Origin: Thiosocius sp963808165
GTDB taxonomy: Bacteria; Pseudomonadota; Gammaproteobacteria; Chromatiales; Chromatiaceae
Assembly (NCBI GenBank): GCA_963808165.1
Contig: CAWEET010000001.1
Location: forward strand, 1 to 64,000
Direction: 5' to 3'
DNA: 64,000 nucleotides
In this document: positions 17,901 to 25,379 of the stretch, piece after piece
Layout of the letters: every line of letters begins with the position of its first letter
Position numbering within the stretch: the stretch's first letter is position 1
The notes under the pieces: generated by a model
Told to the model about the DNA's origin: nothing
What the model saw: the letters and a program-made list of their open reading frames with translations, nothing else
Databases searched by the model: none
Position numbers and translations under genes: made by a program

Positions 17901-18348
17901 GATTTTTCTGCTCGACTACAATCTGTCCGTGGCAGTCGGGGTCGGTTTCATCGCGCTGGCCGGGGTCGCTGCCGAATTCGGCGTGGTCATGCTGGTCTAT
18001 CTGGACAATGCCTTGCGCGAACAAACGCAGAGGGGCCCGCTCACCCAGACCGGGCTGCGTGCCGCGATCATGGAGGGCGCTGCGCTGCGGGTACGCCCCA
18101 AGGCGATGACGGTCGCGGTGATCGTCGCCGGCCTGCTGCCGATCTTTCTCGGGACCGGGACCGGGTCCGAGGTCATGAGCCGTATCGCCGCACCGATGAT
18201 CGGTGGCATGATCACGGCGCCGCTGCTGTCGCTGTTCGTGATCCCAGTGATCTACCTGTTATGGAAAGAACGGGGGATCAACGCAGAGGACACCGAAACC
18301 ATCCCGCCCGGCGTCGTCGCGACAGCGGCACAGAAAACCACCAGCTAG
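14998..18348 (+). CDS. cusA: Heavy-metal efflux RND pump, CusA/CzcA family
   Basis: A 1116-residue inner-membrane proton-driven exporter with the 12-helix RND layout: helix 1 near residue 10, two large periplasmic loops, and the TM4 charge motif AIGAMVDAAIVMIENAHKH near residue 395 that defines the heavy-metal branch. The monovalent-metal (Cu/Ag) type is suggested by RTRGYLRNLEDLEHIP and by Met residues in the second loop (FMPELDEGDLMYMPTTLPG). It is slightly longer than E. coli CusA, with extra residues around 560-620 before the second loop. No CusC/TolC-like gene lies nearby, so the channel must be encoded elsewhere. Confidence 0.92.
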   Translation: MKNLIAWSIQNRFLVLLASLVITGWGWVALHKTPLDAIPDLSDVQVIIRTSFPGQAPRVVEEQVTYPITTTMLSVPGAQVVRGYSFFGDSYVYVIFEDGTDLYWARARVLEYLNQAAADLPDGIQPRLGPDATGVGWVYNYVLADRSGRHDLAELRSLQDWFLKFELQTVPGVSEVATVGGMVRQYQVVVDPEKLRAFNITLARVSAAIKAANQEVGGSVIELAEAEYMVRTRGYLRNLEDLEHIPILVSESGTPVLLRDIARVQVGPEMRRVVADLDGEGEVTGGIVVMRYGENALATIARVKNKLEQLRQGLPPGVEIIETYDRSNLIERAVSNLQEKLIEEFIVVALVCLIFLFHLRSAFVAIVTLPLGILASFIVMQYQGINANIMSLGGIAIAIGAMVDAAIVMIENAHKHLERYRSNYGHDAVGNEHWKVITAAATEVGPALFYSLLIITLSFLPVFALEAQEGRLFSPLAYTKTYAMAASAGLAVTLVPVLMGYFIRGRIPAEHRNPLNVFLIWLYRPVLGVVMRLPKVTILLALLAVLSLVIPISGVGGFLAPLKWPFQAAYLLTGEPQPMTERIEQAQQRLVSDWRRSFRDTPWLARFADGLGSEFMPELDEGDLMYMPTTLPGLSIGKAQELLQQTDRLIAGVPEVKRVFGKIGRADTATDPAPLTMIETVIQLKSHDQWRPGMTTQKIIEELDATVQYPGVTNAWVMPIKTRIDMLATGIKTPVGVKVAGPDLSEIERIGREIERVLMTVPGTTSAYSERVAGGRYVDILPDRIAAARYGLNIDDLNQIIAAAVGGINITQTVEGLERYPVNLRFPRERRDDVEKLRALPLVTPTGAQIPLAQVAEINIIDGPPMLKSENGRLNGWTFVDIRDIDLGSYVAAAQQVVQAQVELPAGYSISWSGQYEYMLRAQARLSQVVPLTLVIIFVLLYLTFRHAGQALLVMASLPFALVGGFWLIFLLDYNLSVAVGVGFIALAGVAAEFGVVMLVYLDNALREQTQRGPLTQTGLRAAIMEGAALRVRPKAMTVAVIVAGLLPIFLGTGTGSEVMSRIAAPMIGGMITAPLLSLFVIPVIYLLWKERGINAEDTETIPPGVVATAAQKTTS

Positions 18349-18360
18349 AGGAAGTTACTC

Positions 18361-18759
18361 ATGTATGGATTCCATGCCCAGCCCAACGGCAGCTTTGAAC
18401 AGGTCATCGACAAGGTGACGGAGGCATTGAAGTCAGAGGGATTTGGTGTTCTGACAGACATCGACGTGGCGGCCACGTTCAAGGCAAAGCTAAATATCGA
18501 ACGCCGCCCCTACCGTATCCTCGGCGCCTGCAACCCAGCGTTGGCAAACCAGGCGATCGACGCAGACAGTGATATCGGCCTGCTGCTGCCATGCAATGTC
18601 GTCGTTCGCGAAGAGGAAGATGGGCGAATCAATGTCGCCTTCATGGACCCGGTCGCGGTGCTCGAACTGGTCGACCGGCCAGAGGTGAGCATCCTTGCAC
18701 GCGAAGTCCGTGGACGCCTCGAACGGGTCCGCGACCGCTTGGGCAACCCTGGCGGGTGA
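18361..18759 (+). CDS. DUF302 domain protein
   Basis: A 132-residue soluble protein that matches the DUF302 pattern: the FEQVIDKVTEALKSEGFGVLTDIDV start near residue 12, the RPYRILGACNPALANQAI segment near 45 and the LLPCNVVV strand near 75. The family often accompanies thiol- or metal-related genes and its members bind small ligands, but the function is not established. It starts 12 bases after the cusA stop with GAGGAAG upstream, so it belongs to the metal-export operon. Cysteines in GACNP and LPCNV are family positions, which makes a metal or redox role possible. Confidence 0.85.
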   Translation: MYGFHAQPNGSFEQVIDKVTEALKSEGFGVLTDIDVAATFKAKLNIERRPYRILGACNPALANQAIDADSDIGLLLPCNVVVREEEDGRINVAFMDPVAVLELVDRPEVSILAREVRGRLERVRDRLGNPGG

Positions 18760-18769
18760 GCGCCTGTTG

Positions 18770-19315
18770 GTGATCGGGCCGCAACAGGTCATAGATTTCT
18801 GGTTTGCCGAAGCTATGGACAAGCGCTGGTTCCGTTCGACCGAGGTGCTGGACAGCGAAATCCGTGAACGTTTCCAACGCCTGTGGCAACGGGCGGCAAG
18901 CGGCGAGTTCGAAGAATGGGCGAGCGACGCAGAAGGAGCGCTGGCGCTGGTGATCGTACTGGATCAGTTCCCTCTGAATATGTTCCGCGATGAGGCGCGC
19001 TCGTTCTCAACCGAGGCCAGGGCGGTGGCGGTCACCCGCGACGCCATTGCAAAGGGTCTCGACCAGCAACTCGCTGGAGATCACAAGGCCTTTCTCTATA
19101 TGCCTCTCATGCACAGCGAGGATCTGATGCACCAGGACCAAGCCGTGCGGCTCTTCGAGGCCGCGGGGCTCGCTTCAAATGCACGCTTTGCATGCCACCA
19201 CCGCGAACTGATCCGCCGTTTCGGTCGTTTCCCACACCGCAATAAGGCCCTCGGGCGTGCGAGCACACCCGAGGAGCTGGCCTATCTTGCGTCCAAGGAG
19301 GCTTTCACCGGATGA
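18770..19315 (+). CDS. DUF924 family protein
   Basis: A protein of about 181 residues matching the DUF924 family: QQVIDFWFAEAMDKRWF at the start, ALALVIVLDQFPLNMFRDE near residue 60, FLYMPLMHSEDLMHQ near 110 and the terminal RFPHRNKALGRAST. The fold is TPR-like alpha-helical and no function is known. The start is a GTG (a TTG one codon earlier is equally possible) with GGTGAG upstream; the longer frame from 18695 would overlap the DUF302 gene by 65 bases. It is close behind the metal operon but need not share its role. Confidence 0.82.
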   Translation: MIGPQQVIDFWFAEAMDKRWFRSTEVLDSEIRERFQRLWQRAASGEFEEWASDAEGALALVIVLDQFPLNMFRDEARSFSTEARAVAVTRDAIAKGLDQQLAGDHKAFLYMPLMHSEDLMHQDQAVRLFEAAGLASNARFACHHRELIRRFGRFPHRNKALGRASTPEELAYLASKEAFTG

Positions 19316-19339
19316 GTGATCGACAGTGCCCCGGGCAAT

Positions 19340-19543
19340 TCAATCGTTCAGGACAAAAGTGACCTTGAGATTCACGCGGTATTCCTTGATCTTTCCATCC
19401 TTGACCATGACCTCCTGGTCCTGGACCCAGGCAGAGGTGACGCCCTTCAGCGTCTGAGATGCCCGTTTGACGCCTTCTTTGATGGCATCGTCGAAACCGT
19501 TTTTGGACGAAGCAATGATCTCGGTGACTTTGGCTACTGACAT
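19340..19543 (-). CDS. Dodecin (flavin-binding small protein)
   Basis: A 67-residue protein with the complete dodecin sequence: SVAKVTEIIASSKNGFDDAI, the VSAW-type flavin-stacking tryptophan in GVTSAWVQDQE near residue 38 and the EYRVNLKVTFVL last strand. Dodecins form 12-mers that store or buffer riboflavin and FMN. The start ATG has TAGGAGC at normal spacing; the longer open frame upstream is not coding. It is convergent with the DUF924 gene (24 bases between) and divergent from the small hypothetical gene at 19646. Confidence 0.93.
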   Translation of the reverse strand: MSVAKVTEIIASSKNGFDDAIKEGVKRASQTLKGVTSAWVQDQEVMVKDGKIKEYRVNLKVTFVLND

Positions 19544-19645
19544 TGGTCTGCTCCTATGCGGTTTTGTGCTGTCGGCCCGGGTAAAGCTAGCAGAAGAAAC
19601 CCGGTGCGGAACGATCACATCGCCTCCATCGGAACTTGCCGGCCC

Positions 19646-19987
19646 ATGAAAACGATAGATATCGAGTGCTGCCTTTCGGCATGCGATGAGAAAAGTCTCG
19701 CGCAGACGATCGTCCGCGCACTGGAGGCCCTGCCCCCGGGAGAGCTGCCGCTGCAGGCCTGTTGCAGCCAGGGTGGCTGGGTGGACGACAGCCAGCTTGC
19801 GGTCAGCGTGCTCGAGCTGCGCCCGGATACCCATTGCGTCGTGGCAAGGGTCGGTATCTTTTTTACCGAACTGGTCGGTGGCTGCAACTGTCACGACGAC
19901 CCGGCGCAGGTGAACGCCTACGGCGTGTTTGAGATCAGGATCGAGCGGATCAGCGGTCTGGCGTGGGTCGTTCCCGATCCGGGCTGA
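19646..19987 (+). CDS. Conserved-looking hypothetical protein
   Basis: A 113-residue acidic soluble protein beginning MKTIDIECCLSACDEKSLAQ. Cysteines are frequent (ECC, AC, ACC, HC, GCNCHD), including a CNC near residue 88, so metal or redox chemistry is possible. No signal peptide or membrane segment is seen. I do not recognise the family. The ATG at this position is preferred to the longer frame from 19556 because the extra residues are low-complexity and overlap the dodecin promoter region. It is convergent with the GGDEF-EAL gene. Confidence 0.6.
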   Translation: MKTIDIECCLSACDEKSLAQTIVRALEALPPGELPLQACCSQGGWVDDSQLAVSVLELRPDTHCVVARVGIFFTELVGGCNCHDDPAQVNAYGVFEIRIERISGLAWVVPDPG

Positions 19988-20013
19988 CCAGGGGCTGGCG
20001 GCCGCGTACGCGG

Positions 20014-22026
20014 TCAACGCATGTTCGTGGCGAGCATGCCGAGACGCTCCGGGCTATACGGCTTGCCGAGTACGGCCGGAATCTCGAAGGTCGAAGTGAC
20101 GAGCGTCAGAAACCGATCCAGCGGGACCGGTTTGCTGAAATGGTAGCCTTGCAGGTAACGGCAACCATGCGAAACCAGCCAATCGATCTGCGCTCTCGTT
20201 TCCACTCCCTCGGCCACGATGTTGTTTCCCAGCCGTGCGCCGAGGGTCAGGATGGATTCGACCAGTGCCCCGTCGCGCCCAGCGGCAGGGAGGTCATCGA
20301 TGAAGGACTTGTCGATCTTGATGGTATCGACCGGCAGGGTCTTCAGATAAGACAGCGACGAAAAACCGGTTCCGAAGTCATCCAGGGCAATCTTCACGCC
20401 TATCTTCTTGAGGGCAGCCAGCAGTCCACTGGTGCGCGTACTGTGCTCTATCAGCGCACTCTCGGTCATCTCGAGTTCGAGGGCCTGCGAAGGCAGCCGA
20501 GCCGCGCGCAGCAGCGCTTGCACATTTTCGACAAAGCCTTCTTGTTTGAGCTGATGGGCCGACACATTGACGTGCACGGTGACATCACTGCAGCCCCCGA
20601 GCCGCCAACTCGCCAGCATTTGCAGCGCCTGCTGCAGCACCCAGTCACCGATCGGATTGATCAGGCCGCTTTGTTCCGCCACCTCGATGAAGTGCGATGG
20701 TGAAAGAATGCCCTTTTCGGGGTGGTTCCAGCGCAACAATGCCTCGGCCGATCGGATCCGACCGCTCTGTGCGTCGATGATCGGTTGGTAATACACCTCG
20801 AGCTGCCCGCGGTCCATTGCCAGACGCAGATCGTCACGCAGGGCGAGTTGCTCGCCAACCTGCGCCGACATATCGGCATCGTAGAAAGCAAAGCGGTTGG
20901 GACCCTGCGATTTTGCGGCGTACATCGCCGTGTCCGCATGCTTGAGCAGGTTATGCACGTCGTCGCCGTCGCGCGGATAGATCACGACGCCGCAGCTCCA
21001 GGTGACATAGGTCTCGTATTCGCCAATCGTGTAGTAGCGGCCCACGCAGGAAAACAGGCGCTGTATGACGCGACCAACGCGCCCCTCGTTCTCGGACTCC
21101 TCGATGACCACGACGAACTCGTCGCCACCGAGCCGCGACACTGTGTCGCTGGCGCGTAAAACCCCCTTCATCGCGTCAGCGACCTGACACAGCAGAAAAT
21201 CACCATACTCATGGCCAAAGCTGTCGTTTATTGACTTGAACGAGTCCAGGTCGATGAATGCGACCGCGACCTGCTTACCCGTGCGCCGGGCATGCGCCAG
21301 GGTCTGCTCCATGCGCGTGTACAGATAGGCCCGGTTCGGCAGGCCGGTCAGCACGTCGTGGGTCGCCATGAATTCAGCCTGTTCCTTCTTTTCCTTCAAC
21401 TCGATATTGGCCTCGGCCAACCGATCGATCATGACAAGAAAGAACTTCGGCATGAGCACGAGCCCGAACATCAGACCGATGTAGGTACCAGGGGAATTCC
21501 AGAGGTAACCGTTGGTCGCCATCGCGCCGCTAAAGCCGAGCAGCCCGAACAGGGTGGCGAATTGCATGCAGCGTTCGCCATAGCGAATACCATTGCCGAT
21601 CATGACCCATAGAAAAAGCGGATAGAAGGCGACTCCGGCGGTCGTGAAATAGGCGGTAAGGTAAGTCGCGACGGCGATATCCAGCAGGATGACCGCGTAG
21701 CGCCGCCAAAGATATCCATCCTTGTTGCGCGAAACGAACGACAAGTAGAAAAAACTTGCCAGCATGTATGCCAGCGCAAGCAGGAAAGGCTGGTCGCCAT
21801 GACCGAACTGGCGGGCCGCGTAGAACAAGAGGGTGCCGAATGCAGCGAGCAGGATCCGCGCCACCGCCTGACCCTGTTCCTGGGTCACCTCGCCATCCGG
21901 GCGAAAAAACATCGACTGGAGGACACTGCGGCGGTCGCGCGCCCGGCGCCGCGCGCGAGTCCGACTGTCTGGCGCCGCCCGCGCGGTGATCGGCAGATTG
22001 GTCGAGTGACTGACGGGCTGTTGCAT
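20014..22026 (-). CDS. Membrane GGDEF-EAL cyclic-di-GMP protein
   Basis: A 670-residue protein: five or six membrane helices in residues about 45-200, a GGDEF domain (about 225-385) and an EAL domain (about 400-645). The cyclase site RLGGDEFVVVIEE is intact, with an RASD product-inhibition site five residues upstream. The EAL motif (SAEALLRWNHP) and the later DDFGTGFSSLSYLK loop are also kept, so both synthesis and breakdown of cyclic-di-GMP are possible. The membrane part is a simple helical sensor without a recognisable ligand domain. The start MQQPVSHS follows GTGGAGGC; the frame reaching 22149 adds a low-complexity leader and is unlikely. Confidence 0.9.
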   Translation of the reverse strand: MQQPVSHSTNLPITARAAPDSRTRARRRARDRRSVLQSMFFRPDGEVTQEQGQAVARILLAAFGTLLFYAARQFGHGDQPFLLALAYMLASFFYLSFVSRNKDGYLWRRYAVILLDIAVATYLTAYFTTAGVAFYPLFLWVMIGNGIRYGERCMQFATLFGLLGFSGAMATNGYLWNSPGTYIGLMFGLVLMPKFFLVMIDRLAEANIELKEKKEQAEFMATHDVLTGLPNRAYLYTRMEQTLAHARRTGKQVAVAFIDLDSFKSINDSFGHEYGDFLLCQVADAMKGVLRASDTVSRLGGDEFVVVIEESENEGRVGRVIQRLFSCVGRYYTIGEYETYVTWSCGVVIYPRDGDDVHNLLKHADTAMYAAKSQGPNRFAFYDADMSAQVGEQLALRDDLRLAMDRGQLEVYYQPIIDAQSGRIRSAEALLRWNHPEKGILSPSHFIEVAEQSGLINPIGDWVLQQALQMLASWRLGGCSDVTVHVNVSAHQLKQEGFVENVQALLRAARLPSQALELEMTESALIEHSTRTSGLLAALKKIGVKIALDDFGTGFSSLSYLKTLPVDTIKIDKSFIDDLPAAGRDGALVESILTLGARLGNNIVAEGVETRAQIDWLVSHGCRYLQGYHFSKPVPLDRFLTLVTSTFEIPAVLGKPYSPERLGMLATNMR

Positions 22027-22115
22027 TGCGCCTCCACGGAACGGCCGCGGATGACACGCGGCCGCGCGACTCGTCTGAACAGCATCGGCGGCGGCAGGTG
22101 TTTCTTGATCGGCGG

Positions 22116-22580
22116 TTAATGCCCGCCCTCGAAACCACGCTGTCGCCATGCCTCGTAGAGCAGGACGGCAACACTATTGGAGAGATTGAGGCTCCGTTGA
22201 CCAGCGCGCATCGGAACGCGCAGCCCTCTGTCCACCGGCAGTCCATCCAGCAGCGGCTGTGGTAGGCCGCGTGTCTCGGGCCCGAACACGAAGGCATCTC
22301 CCGCCTCGTAGTCGACAGTGTCGTAGCGCCGAGCACCGCGCGTCGATACCCCGAACCAGCGCCGAGGCGACACCTGATCGAGGAAGGCATCGAATTCGGC
22401 ATACTGCCGCACCTCGGCGAACTCGCGGTAATCCAGTCCGGCACGCCGCAGACGCTTGTCATCGAACTCGAAACCCAGCGGATGTATCAGATGAAGGATA
22501 CTGCCGGTGTTTGCACACAGGCGTATGATGTTGCCGGTATTGGGCGGGATTTCCGGCTGATACAGAACGATGTGAAACAA
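22116..22580 (-). CDS. trmL: tRNA (cytidine/uridine-2'-O-)-methyltransferase TrmL
   Basis: A 154-residue SPOUT-class methyltransferase that modifies the wobble base of tRNA-Leu. The start of the family (FHIVLYQPEIPPNTGNIIRL) is at the very N-terminus, and the knot motifs FVFGPETRGLP near residue 100 and LNLSNSVAVLLYEAW near 130 bind S-adenosylmethionine. The start is the TTG that gives the usual family length of about 155; the frame upstream runs through the divergent pyrD gene and is a shadow. Only 19 bases separate this start from the pyrD start. Confidence 0.9.
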   Translation of the reverse strand: MFHIVLYQPEIPPNTGNIIRLCANTGSILHLIHPLGFEFDDKRLRRAGLDYREFAEVRQYAEFDAFLDQVSPRRWFGVSTRGARRYDTVDYEAGDAFVFGPETRGLPQPLLDGLPVDRGLRVPMRAGQRSLNLSNSVAVLLYEAWRQRGFEGGH

Positions 22581-22599
22581 CGCGAGGAACTCAAACTCG

Positions 22600-23568
22600 A
22601 TGGCTGCGACTGACCCACGCCTGGCCCTTGATTTCTGCGGCATGCATTTCGCCACACCGCTCGTGCTGCTGTCCGGTTGCGTGGGTTTCGGTGAAGAGTA
22701 CACACGGGTGCAGGGTTTCTCGAACCGAGACGCCGGGGCGATATGCCTGAAGGGTACCACGGGAACACAGCGGCTGGGCAACGCTCCCCACCGCATCTAC
22801 GAGACTCCCGCCGGCATGCTCAACGCGATCGGTCTGCAGAATCCAGGGGTGGACCAGGTCGTAAACGGCATCCTGCCGACACTGGATTTCCATGAGACGC
22901 GCTTCATCGCCAATGTTTCCGGGTCGACGGTCGAGGAATACATCGAGGTCACGCGGCGCTTCGACGACTCGCTGATCGACGCGATCGAGATCAATATCTC
23001 GTGCCCGAACGTGAAGGAGGGCGGCGTTGCCTTCGGTAACGATCCGGACATGTCGGCGCGTGTGGTCGAGGCATGCCGCAGTGCGACCCGCAAACCACTG
23101 ATCACCAAGCTTTCGCCCAACCAGACCGACATTGCCGAGAATGCGCGGCGCTGTATCGAGGCGGGCAGCGACGCCTTCGCGGTGATCAACACCCTGATGG
23201 GTATGGCGATCGACATCGAGTCACGCTCACCCCATATCGGCAACAACCAGGGTGGGCTGTCCGGGCCAGCGATCAAACCGATCGCGCTACTGAAGGTGCA
23301 TCAGGTATATCAGGTCACAAAAGCGCACGGCATCCCCATCATCGGTCAGGGCGGCGTGACCGGTCCCGAAGACGCGATCGAGTTCCTGCTCGCCGGTGCA
23401 AGTGCGGTCGGCGTCGGAACCGCTTTGTTCTATGACCCATTGATCCTGCCGAAGATAAACCGAGGTCTGATCGACTATCTCGAACGCCAAGGGCTCGACC
23501 ACGTCGCCCAGGTCAGCGGGGCCCTAAGGCTGAATTCGGCCAAGCCAACCCCATCCTGTGGTTGCTGA
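22600..23568 (+). CDS. pyrD: Dihydroorotate dehydrogenase, class 1B type
   Basis: A 322-residue soluble flavoprotein that oxidises dihydroorotate to orotate in pyrimidine synthesis. The class 1 catalytic cysteine is in EINISCPNVKEGG near residue 131, and GMLNAIGLQNPGVDQ near 70 and IIGQGGVTGPEDAIEF near 250 are typical of the 1B branch. Most gammaproteobacteria use the membrane class 2 enzyme instead. No pyrK (FeS/FAD partner) is in the neighbourhood, so it either pairs with a distant subunit or uses another acceptor. A related 1-type oxidoreductase role is possible. A stand-alone promoter for the next gene follows its stop directly. Confidence 0.8.
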   Translation: MAATDPRLALDFCGMHFATPLVLLSGCVGFGEEYTRVQGFSNRDAGAICLKGTTGTQRLGNAPHRIYETPAGMLNAIGLQNPGVDQVVNGILPTLDFHETRFIANVSGSTVEEYIEVTRRFDDSLIDAIEINISCPNVKEGGVAFGNDPDMSARVVEACRSATRKPLITKLSPNQTDIAENARRCIEAGSDAFAVINTLMGMAIDIESRSPHIGNNQGGLSGPAIKPIALLKVHQVYQVTKAHGIPIIGQGGVTGPEDAIEFLLAGASAVGVGTALFYDPLILPKINRGLIDYLERQGLDHVAQVSGALRLNSAKPTPSCGC

Positions 23569-23573
23569 AGTCA

Positions 23574-23604
23574 TTGACTTCGAACATTAGCATCAGGTTA
23601 TACT
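23574..23604 (+). promoter_or_regulatory. Probable sigma70 promoter of the small gene at 23662
   Basis: TTGACT at 23574-23579 and TATACT at 23599-23604, separated by 19 bases, which is slightly long. It begins six bases after the pyrD stop, and a TGGAGAG ribosome site precedes the ATG at 23662. Confidence 0.5.
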
Positions 23605-23661
23605 CTGGTCCACGCGCCCCCAGCGGGCGTAGAAAACTCTCAACCGAATCTGGAGAGAAAC

Positions 23662-23886
23662 ATGAGCGACATTGAGACCCTGAAGGCCGAAAAGGCCAAA
23701 CTGATCGGCGAAATGCTCGAAATGCAGAAGCAATTCATGGACATCGAGCACGAGAGCGGCATTTCCGGCAAGGATTACTATTACTCGCAGGACGGTTTGT
23801 TGAAGGACTACCGCGAGAGCTACATGCAGAAAGCCATGCGTGTGGTCGAGCTGTCACATCAGATCGTGGGGTCGAGCGCCCTCTGA
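23662..23886 (+). CDS. Small coiled-coil hypothetical protein
   Basis: A 74-residue acidic/basic helical protein (MSDIETLKAEKAKLIGEM...), with heptad-like Leu/Met spacing over residues 5-30 and a tyrosine-rich middle (KDYYYSQDG). No signal or membrane segment is seen. It has its own promoter candidate, a good ribosome site and a strong terminator, so it looks like a monocistronic, possibly well expressed gene. I do not recognise a named family. The following HDOD genes are separated from it by the terminator. Confidence 0.75.
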   Translation: MSDIETLKAEKAKLIGEMLEMQKQFMDIEHESGISGKDYYYSQDGLLKDYRESYMQKAMRVVELSHQIVGSSAL

Positions 23887-23905
23887 CCTGCGACGGCTCC
23901 CCAAG

Positions 23906-23939
23906 AGGCCTGCCCGGCACATGCCTGGCAGGCCTTTTT
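23906..23939 (+). terminator. Rho-independent terminator
   Basis: Perfect 9-bp stem AGGCCTGCC/GGCAGGCCT with a 12-base loop, followed by TTTT; it lies 20 bases after the small gene at 23662. Confidence 0.85.
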
Positions 23940-24013
23940 CGTTGCTGCGCGTTCAAGACTCTGCACGGCCCGCCGATGCCCAGGGAATAAGGCAAGTCAT
24001 CTCAGGGGCTGTC

Positions 24014-25267
24014 ATGACCGAAAGCGTAGACCACCCAAAACCCTCCGCACTGCGACGCCTAAGTACGCTGCACGAACTCGCGCAGGATGACTTGGTAGCG
24101 CTCAGCGAGCAGTTGCTCGTTCAGCAGGAGCAGAAGGGTACGATTCTGCTGCCCCTCGGCTCTAGCGACGACTGCACCCTCTACCTGCTGGAGGGGAGTT
24201 GCCGCCTGATCGCTGAGGACGGCGGCGTCAAGACGATCAGGCACACAGACCCCTCAGCACTGGCCCCGCTGGCCCGCCTGCGGCCCAGTCACTACCAGGT
24301 GGTCGCCGAGACCAATGTGAGTGTCCTGCGCATCGACAACGGGCTGCTCGAACGCTCTCTGGGCAACATGGAGGACAGTTCCTCGCTGACCCTCGAGAAC
24401 TACCAGGTCGAGGAGCAGGACGATCTTGGCCACATGGCGGCGGAAAACCGCCTGACGCTGCAGATCTACGAGGATCTGAACGAGGATCGCCTGCTGCTGC
24501 CCAGCCTCCCGCAGGTCGCGCTGCGGATCGGGGACGCGGTGAACGATGAGGACTCCGATGCACGGAAGGTCGCCGCACTGATTCAATCCGACCCGGCGAT
24601 TGCACTCAAAATCATCAAGGCTGCCAATAGCGCCCGTTACGGCGGCGTCGCACAGATCGGCACACTGACCGAGGCCGTGGCACGCCTGGGCATGGAGAAT
24701 ACCCGAACCCTGGTCATCGCCTTCGCGTTGCGTGAGCTGTTTCGAACCGACTCCAGGGAACTCGAGCAACGCATGCAGCTTCTGTGGGAGCATAGCCGCA
24801 GTATTGCCGCGCTGACGCAGGCACTGGGTGAGAAAGTGGGCGGTTTCAATGTCCATGAGGCCTTGCTGGCCGGCCTGGTCCACGACATCGGGACGATCGC
24901 CGTGATCGGCTACGCCCGCGACATCCCGGAGGTCGCAGAGAACCCTGCCGCGCTCGAATCGAGCATCAATGCCCTGCGCACCCAGCTCAGCGGTATGATT
25001 CTGTCGAAATGGCAGCTGCCGACGGCTCTGGTCAATGCCGCCAAGGACGCCGAAAGCTGGTATCGGGAGCACCCGGGGAAGGCCGACTACGCCGATCTGG
25101 TCATCGTGGCTCAGCTGCTCGAGGGCGTCGCTGGCGATATTGATCCAGGCAAGGTGTCGGCTTTGGCGCGACTCGGGCTGTCCACCGATGAGATCGACCA
25201 AAACGTCGACCTGCTGCAGGAAGCGCGGAGTGGTGTCGAGGTGGCGAAACAGGTGCTCACCGCCTGA
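24014..25267 (+). CDS. HDOD domain signalling protein with N-terminal cyclic-nucleotide-binding-like domain
   Basis: A 417-residue soluble protein. Residues about 20-125 look like a Crp-type beta-barrel (GTILLPLGSSDDCTLYLLEGSC...), without the PRS-type phosphate cassette of true cAMP binders. Residues about 155-350 are an HDOD domain starting at LPSLPQVALRIGDAV, with the retained HD-like motif GLVHDIGTIAVIGYA near 295. HDOD proteins act as non-catalytic scaffolds in bacterial signalling, for example in c-di-GMP or stress networks. The start ATG has CAGGGG upstream. The gene is the first of two tandem paralogues and is 112 bases before the second. Confidence 0.85.
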   Translation: MTESVDHPKPSALRRLSTLHELAQDDLVALSEQLLVQQEQKGTILLPLGSSDDCTLYLLEGSCRLIAEDGGVKTIRHTDPSALAPLARLRPSHYQVVAETNVSVLRIDNGLLERSLGNMEDSSSLTLENYQVEEQDDLGHMAAENRLTLQIYEDLNEDRLLLPSLPQVALRIGDAVNDEDSDARKVAALIQSDPAIALKIIKAANSARYGGVAQIGTLTEAVARLGMENTRTLVIAFALRELFRTDSRELEQRMQLLWEHSRSIAALTQALGEKVGGFNVHEALLAGLVHDIGTIAVIGYARDIPEVAENPAALESSINALRTQLSGMILSKWQLPTALVNAAKDAESWYREHPGKADYADLVIVAQLLEGVAGDIDPGKVSALARLGLSTDEIDQNVDLLQEARSGVEVAKQVLTA

Positions 25268-25379
25268 CCCGGGCTCACCCACCGCGGACGGCGCCGCCAC
25301 CCGTGGCAAATCCCGTTCTTCGGGGATACCATTCAGGTCCAACTATTGCGGCGCCTGCCGAGCCGCCGGGATCTGCCGC

